From Epiperipatus broadwayi (lineage: Eukaryota > Onychophora > Udeonychophora > Euonychophora > Peripatidae), in assembly GCA_028023455.1 (NCBI GenBank), contig JAQFVV010012446.1, positions 3,849,501 through 3,913,500 of the forward strand: 64,000 nucleotides of DNA. The letters are read 5' to 3'. Below the pieces are notes generated by a model, which was not told the origin of the DNA, searched no databases, and worked only from the letters and a program-made list of their open reading frames with translations. The translations under genes were made by a program, and so were the position numbers. Shown piece by piece: positions 11,586 through 23,560 of the stretch (positions are counted from its first letter, which is position 1; every line of letters begins with the position of its first letter).

Positions 11586-11914
11586 GTTATAGCCTTAATA
11601 TATATTACTTGCATAAAGAGTATGCACTTAACAAATTATTAATAACAACTTTAAATCAATCATTCTAAATCTAAGTATTAAATATAAATAAAATATGTAC
11701 TTAAAAATATATAAATGAAATTATAAATTGTTCGATGTACTGACTAGTGGCAGATAAATTGTTTCTCTATATAGGTAGAATTATGTTTGTCAAAAATAGT
11801 ACAACGGGGAAAATAGAAAAGAACCATATAATTTTTATAACAATTTATTTAAAGCATTAATGTCAATAATATTATTTATTTATACATTTGTCACTTTATA
11901 ATTCAATACATTCA

Positions 11915-12470
11915 TCAAAGGCTAATCTTTAGTTTATTACAATTTATAAACAGAGTGCTATATAAATAAATGCCTCATTTACATATGTTTAGTTTCATTT
12001 AAGAGTGACATTTCGTAAATTCTAGATAATTTCGTCGATGTCATTCATTCAGACATAGTAAATAGTGATTTATCCTCATGCTTTCATATCCAATACTTAA
12101 GATTTGCCCATATATAAGCATTTGGGTTGAATGAATAAGTGGATTCATTTTATTCATTCACAAAGACTTTATCTTGTGTTGGAGATGTTGTTAGCCGAGA
12201 GGTATCGCAGCCGCCATGCAAGCAAGTAGTTGGTTGCAGACGGTTGTGGGTTCGCGTCCCGGCCGATGCTATGACATATGAAAAAAAAAAAAAAAGTATT
12301 CATTTATTATTATTAACATTCGTAAAAAAAAAAAAGCGCATGTTCATTAGTTTGAAAGGCTAATCTTTAGTTTATTACAATTTATAAACAGAGTGCTATA
12401 TAAATAAATGCCTCGTTTACATATGTTCAATGGGCAAATAAAAACAGGCCAACAGACTGCTGATCTTAAC
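11915..12470 (+). mobile_element. Family G repeat, split by a SINE
   Basis: The sequence GGCTAATCTTTAGTTTATTAC occurs at about 11921 and again at about 12358, so the element carries a direct repeat of about 100 bp. The central part (CACAAAGACTTTATCTTGTG) matches, in reverse complement, a second copy at 23235-23560. The coding content is nil. The SINE at 12187-12295 interrupts it. Confidence 0.65.
12187..12295 (+). mobile_element. tRNA-derived SINE (family D) inside family G
   Basis: TTGTTAGCCGAGAGG head, GGTTCGCGTCCC B box, ATGCTATGACATATG plus A15 tail. Comparison with the uninterrupted family G copy at 23.4 kb (reverse strand: TTGAAAATGAGAGTATTCAT) shows filled site GTTGGAGATG-SINE-GTATTCAT. 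Confidence 0.85.
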
Positions 12471-12632
12471 TAGGGCTTATATCCAACTAGATTAAATTCT
12501 TGATTTTTGTTAAACATCCAGAATGTTATTTATTCATAGCCCGAGGGAAACTAGTTTGATCCCTTTAATTATATATATAATAAATTAAGTTTGATATCTG
12601 TATTCGTTTCACAATATATGTAATATACAAAT

Positions 12633-13000
12633 CAATGTATATATATCAAAATACAGTAAAATTTACATAAATTATATTATTTTTAGAAGTACTTTTGACT
12701 ATACATTTTGTAGTCTTTATCAATTATATAAGATTGAATAATCAAAACGAGACAATAAACATAAAATAAAAGAGGCTATGTTGATTTCAAGAAATCGTCA
12801 AATGTTAATGAATCGCCAGTCATCAAATGTTAAGATAACAGAAATCTGAATTGAACTATGGGTATTGTTAAAGGTTGTCTCGTTTTGATTATTCAATGTT
12901 ATATAGTTGATGAAGACTACAAAATGTATAGTTGAAAATACTTCTAAAAATAATATAATTTGTGTGAATTTTACTGTATTTTGATATATATATATTGATT
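12633..13000. mobile_element. MITE-size foldback element (~365 bp)
   Basis: Left arm TATATATCAAAATACAGTAA, ATACATTTTGTAGTC and AATCAAAACGAGACAA is answered on the right by TTGTCTCGTTTTGATT, GACTACAAAATGTAT and TTTACTGTATTTTGATATA. It is followed by an AT/AC microsatellite at 13008-13031. No coding potential. Confidence 0.75.
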
Positions 13001-13034
13001 TGTATATTACACACACATATATATATATATGCAT

Positions 13035-14110
13035 TACATATGTTTGTTATATTTGTTTATCATATTGAGTGCTATCGTTTGCCTTCATGATTTAATCACA
13101 TTTTAGCATAAAGCATCTCTTATATAGCATAATTTATGTGGGATCATTGAAATATCTATTCTTTTATCATGTCTATCTATTTTCATATAGATTTTTTTAT
13201 ATAAAAATGAATTTTACTTTGATATTTTATGAAATCCTTATTTATTTTTTCAACAAAACTTTACTAATATCACATTTAGTTTTTCAAATATGATAACCTT
13301 TGAAAAGCTTTTCTAATATCAAAATTGTTATTGCTTGTAATCAAAATATGTGATCTTTTTATAGTATTTAAAATAACAATAAATCCTACATTTCTATTAA
13401 AGATTAGAGAAATGTAATTATACTTGAATGTTTATCATTAACCTTTAAAAATATATATGATTCGAAACAGGCTTTTTTTTTTTTAAGTTAAAAACAAACA
13501 AATTATGAAAAATTAGTTTATCTTTAATACATTTAAAAAAGTCACACAATTGTTTATATGATTATTATTTTTTTAATAAAAGCTAATTTTACTATAAAAA
13601 TACAATTAATTCCAGAAAATTGTCTGTTTATACATTGAAATATATTTATGTAGTAGTAATCTAATCCAGCCCCATGGTTTAGGACACAATTGTTATCATA
13701 AAAGAATTATTTAAATAGCAAAAATGTAATTTGTAATCAAAAATATATATGTACAAATATTTATAAGATTAATTGCTTTTTATAGTGCATAGTTTGATTT
13801 GAGTGAAAACTGAAATCAAAATTTTAAAAGCATAAAATAAAAATATAATTAAACTCATCCTAATAAAAATTCATAGATTGTTGATTTCATTGTATCATTT
13901 TAAAACTTCCTTCTTTTTGTTTAGAATTTTTTTTTTTTACATTTATTTTGACCCTGATTTCTGCCTTGTGAAAATTAAAATCGATTTTCTAGAAGCAAAA
14001 ACAAATGTATACTAATATAATCATGAACCAGAATGCACACAGGTCACATGTTTTTCCCACTCAATATTAAAACAATTTGCTATGAAAGGTACAATAGGAA
14101 AAGAAAATAC
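13035..14110. other. AT-rich stretch, no feature seen
   Basis: Homopolymer-rich A/T sequence without ORF, inverted repeat or family match that I could find. Confidence 0.5.
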
Positions 14111-14128
14111 AAAGAGGTGTGGATAATT

Positions 14129-14204
14129 TTTTTTTCTCTCATGTGTCAAAGTGTTGATCAGGAAGCGAACCCAGGGCCAGCTGCTAGGCCACCAATGCTT
14201 GACT
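14129..14204 (-). mobile_element. SINE family D, internally deleted copy
   Basis: Minus strand CAAGCATTGGTGG head, a shortened middle, GGGTTCGCTTCC and a CATGAGAGAAAAAAAA tail. Flanked by 15-bp duplications with 13 matches: GAGGTGTGGATAATT at 14114-14128 and GAAGTGTGGGTAATT at 14205-14219. Confidence 0.8.
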
Positions 14205-14814
14205 GAAGTGTGGGTAATTACAAAGAATCCACATTCCATCAACAAAAAGGATTCATGTGTTCCATTGTCTAAAAAATGGTATATCTAATTACTTTATTTG
14301 CATATTGTACATCATTTGCATATCATATTATGTTAATTATATAAGCACCAATGCTTGACTGAAGTGTGGGTAATTACAAAGAATCCACATTCCATCAACA
14401 AAAAGGATTCATGTGTTCCATTGTCTAAAAAATGGTATATCTAATTACTTTATTTGCATATTGTACATCATTTGCATATCATATTATGTTAATTATATAA
14501 GCACCAATGCTTGACTGAAGTGTGGGTAATTACAAAGAATCCACATTCCATCAACAAAAAGGATTCATGTGTTCCATTGTCTAAAAAATGGTATATCTAA
14601 TTACTTTATTTGCATATTGTACATCATTTGCATATCATATTATGTTAATTATATAAGCACCAATGCTTGACTGAAGTGTGGGTAATTACAAAGAATCCAC
14701 ATTCCATCAACAAAAAGGATTCATGTGTTCCATTGTCTAAAAAATGGAATATCTAATTACCCTATTTGCATATTGTACATCATTTGCATATCATATTATG
14801 TTAATTATATAAGC
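14191..14814. repeat. Tandem array, four 156-bp units, with paired octamer motifs
   Basis: Unit starts are 14191, 14347, 14503 and 14659, an exact 156-bp period. Units 1-3 are nearly identical; unit 4 has a few changes near 14745-14762. The unit begins in the 5' head of the SINE just upstream and extends into its flank, so the array arose by duplication across the SINE/flank junction. Each unit has two ATTTGCAT octamers about 19 bp apart, eight in all. Confidence 0.93.
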
Positions 14815-16530
14815 ACACTTATATTGTATAACTTTACTCAGCACTATGATTCTGGCAGTGTTTTGCTAAAATCTGGCTCAGTGCATTTAATTATTTTACA
14901 TTTATTATAGCTAGTGCTTAAGAAATAATATAATCATATTACTTTTGCTTTCTTGCTTGGAATTTTTTTTATTGATAATATTAATCTGTTATTTAATAGA
15001 GCCCTGAACTAACTTGTGCACACCTGCCCAGTGACAATCAGTAACATTCATCATGGCATTTCCATTCACTGTCAGTTTTATAGATATTCAGTTTCTATCT
15101 TGTAATAAAAATTAAATCAATCTTAGAAAAGGAAATGCAAATTTATGCAAATCAAATAATTCTACTTCTGCTTTCTTGCTTGGAAATTTTTTGATAATGT
15201 TCAGCATTCAAATTTGCTTTTTCAGAAAGTCTCTGAAATATCTTGTCCATATCTATCTTAGCTAACTCTGTTAGCAAGTGTCATAGCATTTTACTTTGGT
15301 GACAATTTTATAGCTTTTTTATTTGTAATATTTTTCTGACCTTTAACCTACTCACACACAGAAATGCAACTCTGCATGCAATGAATGGTACTGTGTGCTT
15401 TTGGATTATCACTACTCTCTTGCAGCAATCGGTAGCATTTGTTTGCAAGTTTATGTTCATTTGATAGCAGAAATTGAGACTGCAATATATATTGATTTAC
15501 TATTTTTAAAAAAAATCTAAAAATGTCATTATTATGGAGAGAATCTAATACAAATGGTTCACTGATTGATAGATTTTTTGTTCTCAGGTTTAAGATTTTT
15601 TAAAATTTATTTTGCTTGTTGGCAATTTTTGTAAATGTTAAACATTTGATTTTAGTCTTTAAGCTTTTATTTTATATTAAAATTTAATAAATTAGACTTG
15701 ATCTATTAGAAATATAAGTTTACAAATGAAAAACATCCTAAAAAATTATATTTGAAATTTGCAAATATAGAAAAAAAATTATAAAGTGAAATACAAACAA
15801 AAAAAAATTTTTTTTTATTGTCTGATTATCGTAACACTATTGCAAAAGGTCTGTAAAATGTTTACATATGTTAATTCATGATAAATGTATGAAATTCTGT
15901 TGTAATGTTTAAAATTGTATTGATAATTAACAAAATATCACAAAAGTTTTGTACTATCATGTTTAGCAAACTGTTACTGATCATGGTTTTTTTTCCACCA
16001 TTATGACAATTTGTAAAAAAACATTTGTGCTTTTATTTTTAAATAATTATTGCACAATTAGGGGGAGGAGATGGGTATTGTTACATTGTTGGAAGCTTTA
16101 GAGTTATAATTTTAAAATAGAAGAAAGGGATTATTATTATTCTTTTTATTGATTATTTGTAAATATATTATGGAGAGGTGGGTGGCAGGCACTTTAATAT
16201 GTTTAATTATTTTTATGTACATATATGTATTTTACTAATATTTAATGTATTTTAATAAATGTATTTATTGTAATATAATGTAAATAATGTCCATTGGGGG
16301 GAGTTTCTGTAGGGTAATTGATTATGTGATTGTGTAAAAAGAAACATCTTGAAAAGGTTCCATTAAGAAATGAAAGCTAGATTGATATATTAAATAATAT
16401 TTTTATTTATAGTGAGTTATTTATTTCAATTTTATTTTAAATTGATTATTTTTAGTTCTAAATATTTTGTAAAAATAATTACAAATATTTAAATAAACAA
16501 TGGAAAAGATACAATTTAAAAAAAATGTAT
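14815..16530. other. AT-rich region with faint ~220-bp direct repetition
   Basis: TTTGCTTTCTTGCTTGGAA at about 14943 recurs at about 15170 (TCTGCTTTCTTGCTTGGAAA), followed by comparable order of motifs. Two ATGCAAAT octamers sit at about 15136-15152. From 15600 to 16530 nothing is recognised. Confidence 0.4.
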
Positions 16531-16537
16531 CTTTTAA

Positions 16538-17249
16538 CCGTTTGAATGCATGACTCGTCAAAAAACGAGAAGATTTGACGGCACTCTAAATCGGCTACTG
16601 TAAGATGGTGCCCTCTTCAGAATTATTTTACAAGTAAAAAATCAATAAAAATGACCATATATATCAAACAAAACCAAAGCACCGCTTCCTCACCAACTTT
16701 TCTTGAATCTTATTGGCTGTCCAACTTCTGTCAGGAAGGGAAATGGCTGCCAAAAAGTAAAAAGTTACGTTCGTTTTGATTTTTATTATGAAAATGATAA
16801 ACGAATGTTTACAACATTTTAAACAATATTTGAATTGAATTACAAATTATTATTGATAAAATAATACTAAAAATCAAATTATTTTAGAAAAATAGTTAAG
16901 ATATTACCAAGAATTATTTATTTATTGCTACATATTGATCGTAACGTTAAAGTGAAAAAAAAAAGATTGCTGACGCAATCTTTTTTGGTTGGTTGAATAG
17001 CGGTTACTTTTATTTCACCGCAATTGAATATTTTTTAAATTATAAATCAAATTTTATTTTTGAAAAGACTTTCGTTTGCTTTTGTAATCTGACAATTCAG
17101 TAATATACTTTTTACAAACGAAACTAAGGTATTTATACTATTAAAAGTGATCTATTTTAACAATAGATTTTGTTAAAGTTGTGAGTTGGCCAATTAATAG
17201 TTTTGATTTTTAACTCATTCAGCCAATTAAATAATAATCGTTGTAAGGG
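16538..17249. mobile_element. Possible non-autonomous piggyBac-type element
   Basis: Bounded by TTAA at 16534-16537 and 17250-17253. The left end is CCGTTTGAATGCATGAC and the right end, in reverse complement, CCCTTACAACG. TTAA duplication and CC..TT termini fit piggyBac, but the inverted match is short. An internal hairpin (AAGATTGC-TGAC-GCAATCTT, about 16964-16985) lies inside. No transposase. Confidence 0.33.
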
Positions 17250-17390
17250 TTAAACCCATAGTTTATCTTTTTCATAATATAGCAAATTAAGGAAAGGAGT
17301 GTTCAATTACTTTTGCAACTGCTCTATAGTGATCAACAACCTTGTAGATGAGTTTGAAACCTTCCATTATAATTTCTTTTCACTATAGAA

Positions 17391-17930
17391 CAGTGGTCTT
17401 CAACCCTTGATCCGCAGACTGGTGCCGGGTCGCAGAAATTTTTTACCGGTCTGCGGTAAACTGGCAGGAAAGTTTGTAATAACAAAATAATAAGAGTTTA
17501 AACTTTTAATTAATATAAATAATTTTTATTTATTTTTTCATCTCATTTTTACCCAATTAAAAAAAAAGAAACAGAACAAAAATAAAATCTGATCAATCAT
17601 ACATAAATTAATTTGTTTTTCTAGTTATCATAGATGTTTATGGAGGGGTAGAATTAAATTTTTTATTACTTTTCTAAAAAAATTCAAAATTAAAAAAAAA
17701 GTTTTTTATTATACAAACTCCATATATATATATATATAACTTCATCTTGAGTATTTAACATCGTTGTTTTAATCAGTTATAACAATTATGCTCACCTAAG
17801 GCTAAGCAGCTTACATCTTTAAGAAAATTTATCTATAGACTTCTGCTGGTCCGCGAAACCTTTTGCCGGTCTGCAAAACCTTATCCTTATTTTTACCAGT
17901 CCACAGGTGTGAAAAGGTTGAAGACCACTG
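17391..17930. mobile_element. Non-autonomous hAT element, 540 bp
   Basis: Terminal inverted repeats are CAGTGGTCTTCAACC at the left and GGTTGAAGACCACTG at the right, 15 bp and perfect. They are flanked by 8-bp duplications CTATAGAA (17383-17390) and CTATAGAC (17931-17938) that differ at one base. The CAGTGGT-CTTCAACC end and 8-bp duplication are diagnostic of hAT. Subterminal GGTCTGCGG and CCGGTCTGC words repeat in inverted order. The interior is AT-rich and holds no transposase, so it needs an enzyme from elsewhere. Confidence 0.9.
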
Positions 17931-17939
17931 CTATAGACT

Positions 17940-18840
17940 TTGATTACTTCAAATTTTTTAAAAAATAAATCAATGCAGTCACTACTGTCAAAATAAATGC
18001 AAAACCCATAAAATAGTGCTATATATAGCAGCAAAATAAAGAAAAGTTGAAGGCCAAACAGCATCATTTCTAAACATAAACCTTTGGGTGAATTAATGGA
18101 ATGGTTAACTCTTAAAACATTATTTGAAAATAGTATATGTACTTAAGCTTAACAATGTTTTGATCAATACGTGATAAGATTTTATATACTCTAAATATAA
18201 AAAGCTTGGCAAAACTTATTTCTGATATGCTAATGCATAATAAAATCAATCATATTAACTGATGATGATGATGATAATAATAATAATAATGTGTTGATAG
18301 CAATAGCAATAACAATATGGATAGTGTTTAGCAATAAGGCCATGGACAACTGGATACATTCTCAAAACAAAACTTATTTACAATTTTATGAAATAATAAC
18401 AACAAAAAGAATATATATATATATATTCTTGGCCAATTATGAACAGAGACTATACCGAACAAGATTTAGTTACATAATTATATTATTAAGGGAAGATCTC
18501 TTTGGATCTGTTTACAATTTTAACACATTACCATCTTTTAATTAATTATTATTTACATCTATTTCTTAAATTGAATTTATTTTAACGTACTACACATTTT
18601 ATATTTTATTAATTTATTAAGCATGATTTTATGAAACTTATTTATTTAAAATAGACACAGGTAATATAATCCCCAAAATTCCTATCCGTTGGTTAACAAG
18701 ATACCAATATTACACAGTTATATAATAAGCCTGTGTTTCAGTTATTACACAAGATAACATAATGGATATTCTTAAAGTATAATGATTTATGCTACAATAG
18801 GTTAATAAAACTATTGACTTGCTTTTTTTATTCATCTATT
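17940..18840. other. AT-rich stretch with a trinucleotide microsatellite
   Basis: GAT/AAT repeat at about 18261-18289. A short plus-strand ORF at 18291-18545 has no recognisable domain. Confidence 0.5.
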
Positions 18841-18869
18841 TAGGAGGATATTAGACAGTCAACACTAAT

Positions 18870-20460
18870 AAGAAAAACATTAAGGTTTTCACATACATGG
18901 ATGACATACTTGTGATTCTTCCATCCCACAAACATCTGAAGACACTTTATTCCATAATTACCAATTATACTAAAGATTATAAATTATCCATCAATCCTCA
19001 CAAGTCATCATCCTGGTGCATCAACACTGGTAGGAAAATACTATCCAATTTTTTAGTGGAACCTCTATGTTTTCTGGGGTTTCCTATCTTCAAGTCACAG
19101 ACTGCTATGTCTGTCTGCCTACAAAAATCCATCATAAGTAATGCTACTAAGGTGGTTCAGTCGCTGTCAATGACATACCTGTCCCTACAAGGGAAGATTG
19201 CTCTGACTAATTTGAAGATTATGGCGAGCATAAATTACTACCTGCCAATAATGACAGTTACCAAACCATTCAGCTTACAAATTCAGAGGCTATGTGGTCA
19301 GCTCTTATGGAGAGGTCGGACCAAGGCAATTAGCATCCGCAGACTTCAGTTTCACAGGAGACAGAATGGTATGGGTCTCCATTCAATACAGACAATCAAT
19401 TTCCAAAAAGGGCATTCTCTTTTAGTAAACCTGGGAAAAAAATACCCTCTATCAGCTATTATAGACTGTAATACCTACTGACAGACCTCCCCCAGTAAAC
19501 ACACATGGCTTGACACCATTATTAAACAACAATCTCTATACATCGGGCACTCAACAACAGAGTTTAATGATAAAATTAACATCTGGCAGGCACATCGCCT
19601 GCTGAATCCTGAAAATACAGTTATTTATGCTCACCTAGGGTGCAGCAATCATAAAATCACCACAATATTTAAATATCTGCTACTGGAGCCCAAACTTTTG
19701 GATTATCTGATCAAGGTGAATATGGGCTCCATGCCAACTAATACATTCTTATACTACAAGCGGTTTCTAAATAAAATAGATCCAATTTGTCATGCCTGTT
19801 CTAGAGGAGAGGAGACCTTTAATCATCTGTTAAATATATGTCCAGGCTATAACAGTATTCGAAATATCATCTCTCAACACTGCATTATAGCAGTGGATAA
19901 AATCCTGGACATCAGGGGTTGTCTCTTCTCTGGAGACTTTACAGTTATCAGGTTATCTATCTTCCTGACATATGCTTTTTGGTACCCAAGGTGCAGGACA
20001 AAGTTCACACAACCAACACCGGACCCCAATGCTATATTTTGCAATAGGCTCAAAGCTCTTCAAAACAAGGATAAGATACTATCCTCTAGATTTTTGTTTA
20101 ATAATACATGGAGCCTACTAGTATGGCCCACAGACTCTACATTAATTTTGGACCTGATATATCCACATTGTAGTGTATTGTGGAAGAAGTAGTTTATGTT
20201 GCAACATGTCGGATTCTACTAGAGAGGCATTGATTTCATACTACATGTATCCCAGCTGATAAGTTAGCATTATTGGGTCAACCTCAAAAGGGGTGGGGAA
20301 TACCAACAAAATAGTACGTATTTACTCATATATCAACCTGCTAGTGCAGAGAATGGCTCTGGCATACATCTACCAGACCACCGTCAGCAATGGATGAGCC
20401 AACATTAACAAAGTGTATTTATTATTCATCTGTACAATTTTATTATGTCAATAAATATAT
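18870..20460 (+). pseudogene. 5'-truncated LINE: RT catalytic box to C-terminus, one in-frame stop
   Basis: One reading frame runs from the RT catalytic box (TYMDDILVI, with ATG at 18897) to a TAG at 20190-20192. It is broken only by a TGA at 19479-19481. Codons on both sides of that stop are in register (801 bp from 18897 to 19698). After the YxDD-type box come the thumb-like stretch SLQGKIALTNLKIMASINYY and LLWRGRTKAISIRRLQFHR, typical of LINE reverse transcriptases of L1/Tx1-like organisation. Toward the end is a zinc-knuckle-like C-X2-C-X8-H-X4-C (CHACSRGEETFNHLLNIC, about 19788-19841). The 5' part (endonuclease, fingers, palm start) is absent. This is usual for incomplete reverse transcription. 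The AT-rich 3' end has AATAAATAT near 20450. The clade is not settled. Confidence 0.82.
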
Positions 20461-20511
20461 TTTTAAATAAATACTACTATTGTTCTACATTTCAATCATT
20501 AATTTCATATT

Positions 20512-20620
20512 AAAACAGGCAAAACTCTCTATACAGTAGTGCCACTCAGTGCCAACCAGGGTAATCAATGGATGCCAGAAGGCTTGTGCTTAAAATAGTG
20601 ATAAAGTGATGTTTAATAAT
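20512..20620. mobile_element. Family B end fragment
   Basis: Contains AAAACAGGCAAAACTCTC, CAGTAGTGCCACTCAGTGCC, AATCAATGGATGCCAGAAG and GCTTGTGC, then stops. It has no hammerhead core. Confidence 0.65.
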
Positions 20621-23230
20621 TTCATATTATAGGATTGTCCCAACACTAATAAAAACATCAGCATTCTAAACACTTGTACATAAATAATAAACAACAAAGA
20701 TTAATGGTACAGATGGAATCACCTCAAATAGATGAGTACTAGATAATAATCTATTAATACAAAATAACTTTTGACAAATATTTCTTATCATCATTACATT
20801 TTTAAATACCACCTTTTGGGAACGATTCTGTTGCTATCAATACTAAATTGTTAAAATTTAAGAATATGGAATATAGTGAAACATACAATATAACCAGAGA
20901 TGGAGCTAAGGCAAAAAGAGAAAATGAACAAACGATATAGATCACGGTCATTTCACAACTGCAAATTGTCCAAAATCCCAGTATCACTTTTGGAGCACCT
21001 TTAGGGACATGAAAAAGGAAGGGGCAGTCAATCCCTTATTTAAGTAACTATATGAATACACTATGAGAATATGGCCTTAATCTGCTCAAGGCTTTATGGG
21101 TATCATTCATGATTCATCCATGATGATCATTTTTATTCTCACTCAGGGTAAGGGAACAAGTAGTGTTGTAACATGGATATTCCACATATTCCAAATCTTA
21201 TATGCATATCATTATAATCATTCAACATGATAACCAAATCTCATACTAATATCATTTACCATATATATGTAAACATTAAGCAAAATGGGATATGTTACTA
21301 TTTAGTACATGAAAATTATAATTATCACTATCAATTCGAGAGTGGTCCACAATTACAATTGTCATTAGCTGTAAATTAGTTATGTATTACATATGAAATA
21401 CAATATAATAAATGGACTTAAATTGACTAGAATTGGATGAATTACCATCAGGCAATTGCAGCGTTTACCAACAAGAAAAAAAAATTAAGATAAAATCATA
21501 ATTGAACAAAATTTAATGATTTATTATGAGAAATTTTACCCTTTTACATGTGATCATATTTAAAATATAAACAAAATTTATACTAAATAAGATTACTTTT
21601 ACCTTTTTTTAAAATATTTTGAACAAGCTTATATTCATATTATTGGTTTCATTTTCTATGTAGACCGGTTTTTACATCTGTAACACATACATATGTAATG
21701 TTACAATACAATACATGTTAAACTAATAATAATAAACTATCATTACATAAACCTTTCCCCCCTACATTTTTTCTTGTGAAACAAAGAGAGAACAAAATTT
21801 TGATTACAACCATTTGAAATCTGCCGCATTATTTAATTTATGAATATTCTTTACCATTTTAAAATTATCCTATTTATTTTCTATCATCTCATTTTTTTCA
21901 TTTATCAGCATGGCAAAATTTATTTTTTTATTTTACATCTAATAAGTAGATTACCTGAAGATATTAGCGTTTAGTTTTAAACTTTTATTAGACAATAATC
22001 TGAACGTTTGTTCTCTAATGGGTTTTATTTTCTTTACAGAAATTTGTGAAAACTACTTTCAACACGTATTTATTGATCCCCTATGATAAGAGAATACTCC
22101 ATATCCATTCATTAATTTAATTAGTAATCCTGGTACATTGTTGGATGCTTAAATGATTGCAATTACTTCCATTAACTTTAAACCCTTTGTTTTGATATGC
22201 AGGAAATTAAGAAGTTGAAAATGAACATTGCTTCTGGTTATCATTACGTATATAAATTTCTTATATTTTAGTGCATGCTGGAACTATTTAATAAATAGTA
22301 GATTATAAATTTGATAAGTACCATGTGGTTAGCACAGTAATTAATACACTAGAAATTAAGTTAACATTTAATTCAATATTGATCAAATACTATAACTCAA
22401 TTTAATGAATGGCTTAATTCCACTTATTTAGAGAAAGTTCCATAACGAAGAGTCTGGTTTTATCCCAACATAAGTTTAAGGCAATATAAAGAATATTTAA
22501 TGTTAAGAATCTTAATAAAATATTTTGAAAACTTTAGTAATTCATTATATTTATTTATAACTGTTAAATTAGGTGGGTTTAGACCATTGCTGTTCTTTAA
22601 TTTTTAATTTTTCTTAAGCTATTTTCTTTGCGTATTTAGCAGCCTTTATAACATAATGATAATTGTGGTATTTAGAGTTAACTTTAACTAATATTTCACC
22701 TTAGTGAAAATATGTTATAAGTGCCTTATAAACTTAAATAGCAATAAAAGAAATTAAATATCTCTTATCATAAATAGTCTGCTTCTTTTAAATTTATTTT
22801 CCAATTGAAAGTACAAAATAGTTTTCTCCTTTCTCTTCCTCTTGTTATTCCAAATTTACTATAACTGTATCTATAATGCATTTTACAAATACTATAATTA
22901 AAACATAAAATAAATAACAAAATTTTAAGCTTGCAAACTTCTGAGTGGTTTAAACTTGAATTCCATTTTGACAGTCTTTTTTCAATATGTCTAATGGTTT
23001 TACAGTGAACCATTTTATAATCATCAGTTGATGGTCATGGTCTGTGTTCATGTGTATGGGTCAAATAGAATTCTACTCCATTAAAAACAAATATTTTGTA
23101 TTTATATGCTGGGAAATAGCTAGGTAGAAATATAACTACTAAGCTTTACTTAATCCAATTCAATTCCATTTCAATTCAAATTCAATTCTCTTTTCACTTT
23201 CTAATAATTTTCAGTTTCCCCAGTTCTCTT
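20620..23230. other. AT-rich, no gene or repeat family recognised
   Basis: All ORFs are short and compositionally random. No long inverted repeat was noticed. Confidence 0.45.
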
Positions 23231-23234
23231 TGTT

Positions 23235-23560
23235 TTCCACCTATAAAATTTGTGCTGGCCTGTTTATTAACCTTTACCAAGGGGCTGATGTAAATGAGAT
23301 ATTTATTTTATATAGCACGATGTTTATGAATTGTAATAAACTAATGATCAGCTTTTCAAGCTACTGCACATCTGCTTTTATGAATCTTAATAATAAATGA
23401 ATACTCTCATTTTCAACACAAGATAAAGTCTTTGTGAAAGAATAGAATGAATCTATCTATTCTTTCAATTCAAATGCTTAAGTATGGGCAAATCTTAAGT
23501 ACTGGAAATGAGAGCGTGAAGATAAGCTGATCATTAGTTTATTACAAGGGGCTGATTGTA
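23235..23560 (-). mobile_element. Family G repeat, uninterrupted copy
   Basis: Reverse-complement match to 11915-12470: GGCCTGTTTATTAAC, ATATTTATTTTATATAGCAC, AATTGTAATAAACTAATGATC, CAACACAAGATAAAGTC and GCTTAAGTATGGGCAAATC. The ends AACTAATGATCAGCTT and AAGCTGATCATTAGTT form an inverted pair, so part of it can fold back. It serves as the empty-site reference for the SINE at 12.2 kb. Confidence 0.65.

Noticed and set aside
14191-14814. Regular repeat array as a CRISPR
   Set aside because: Units are contiguous 156-bp copies without spacers, in animal DNA.
16958-16990. Hairpin followed by a T run as a bacterial-type terminator
   Set aside because: The window is eukaryotic. The hairpin lies inside a probable piggyBac-type element and follows no transcription unit.
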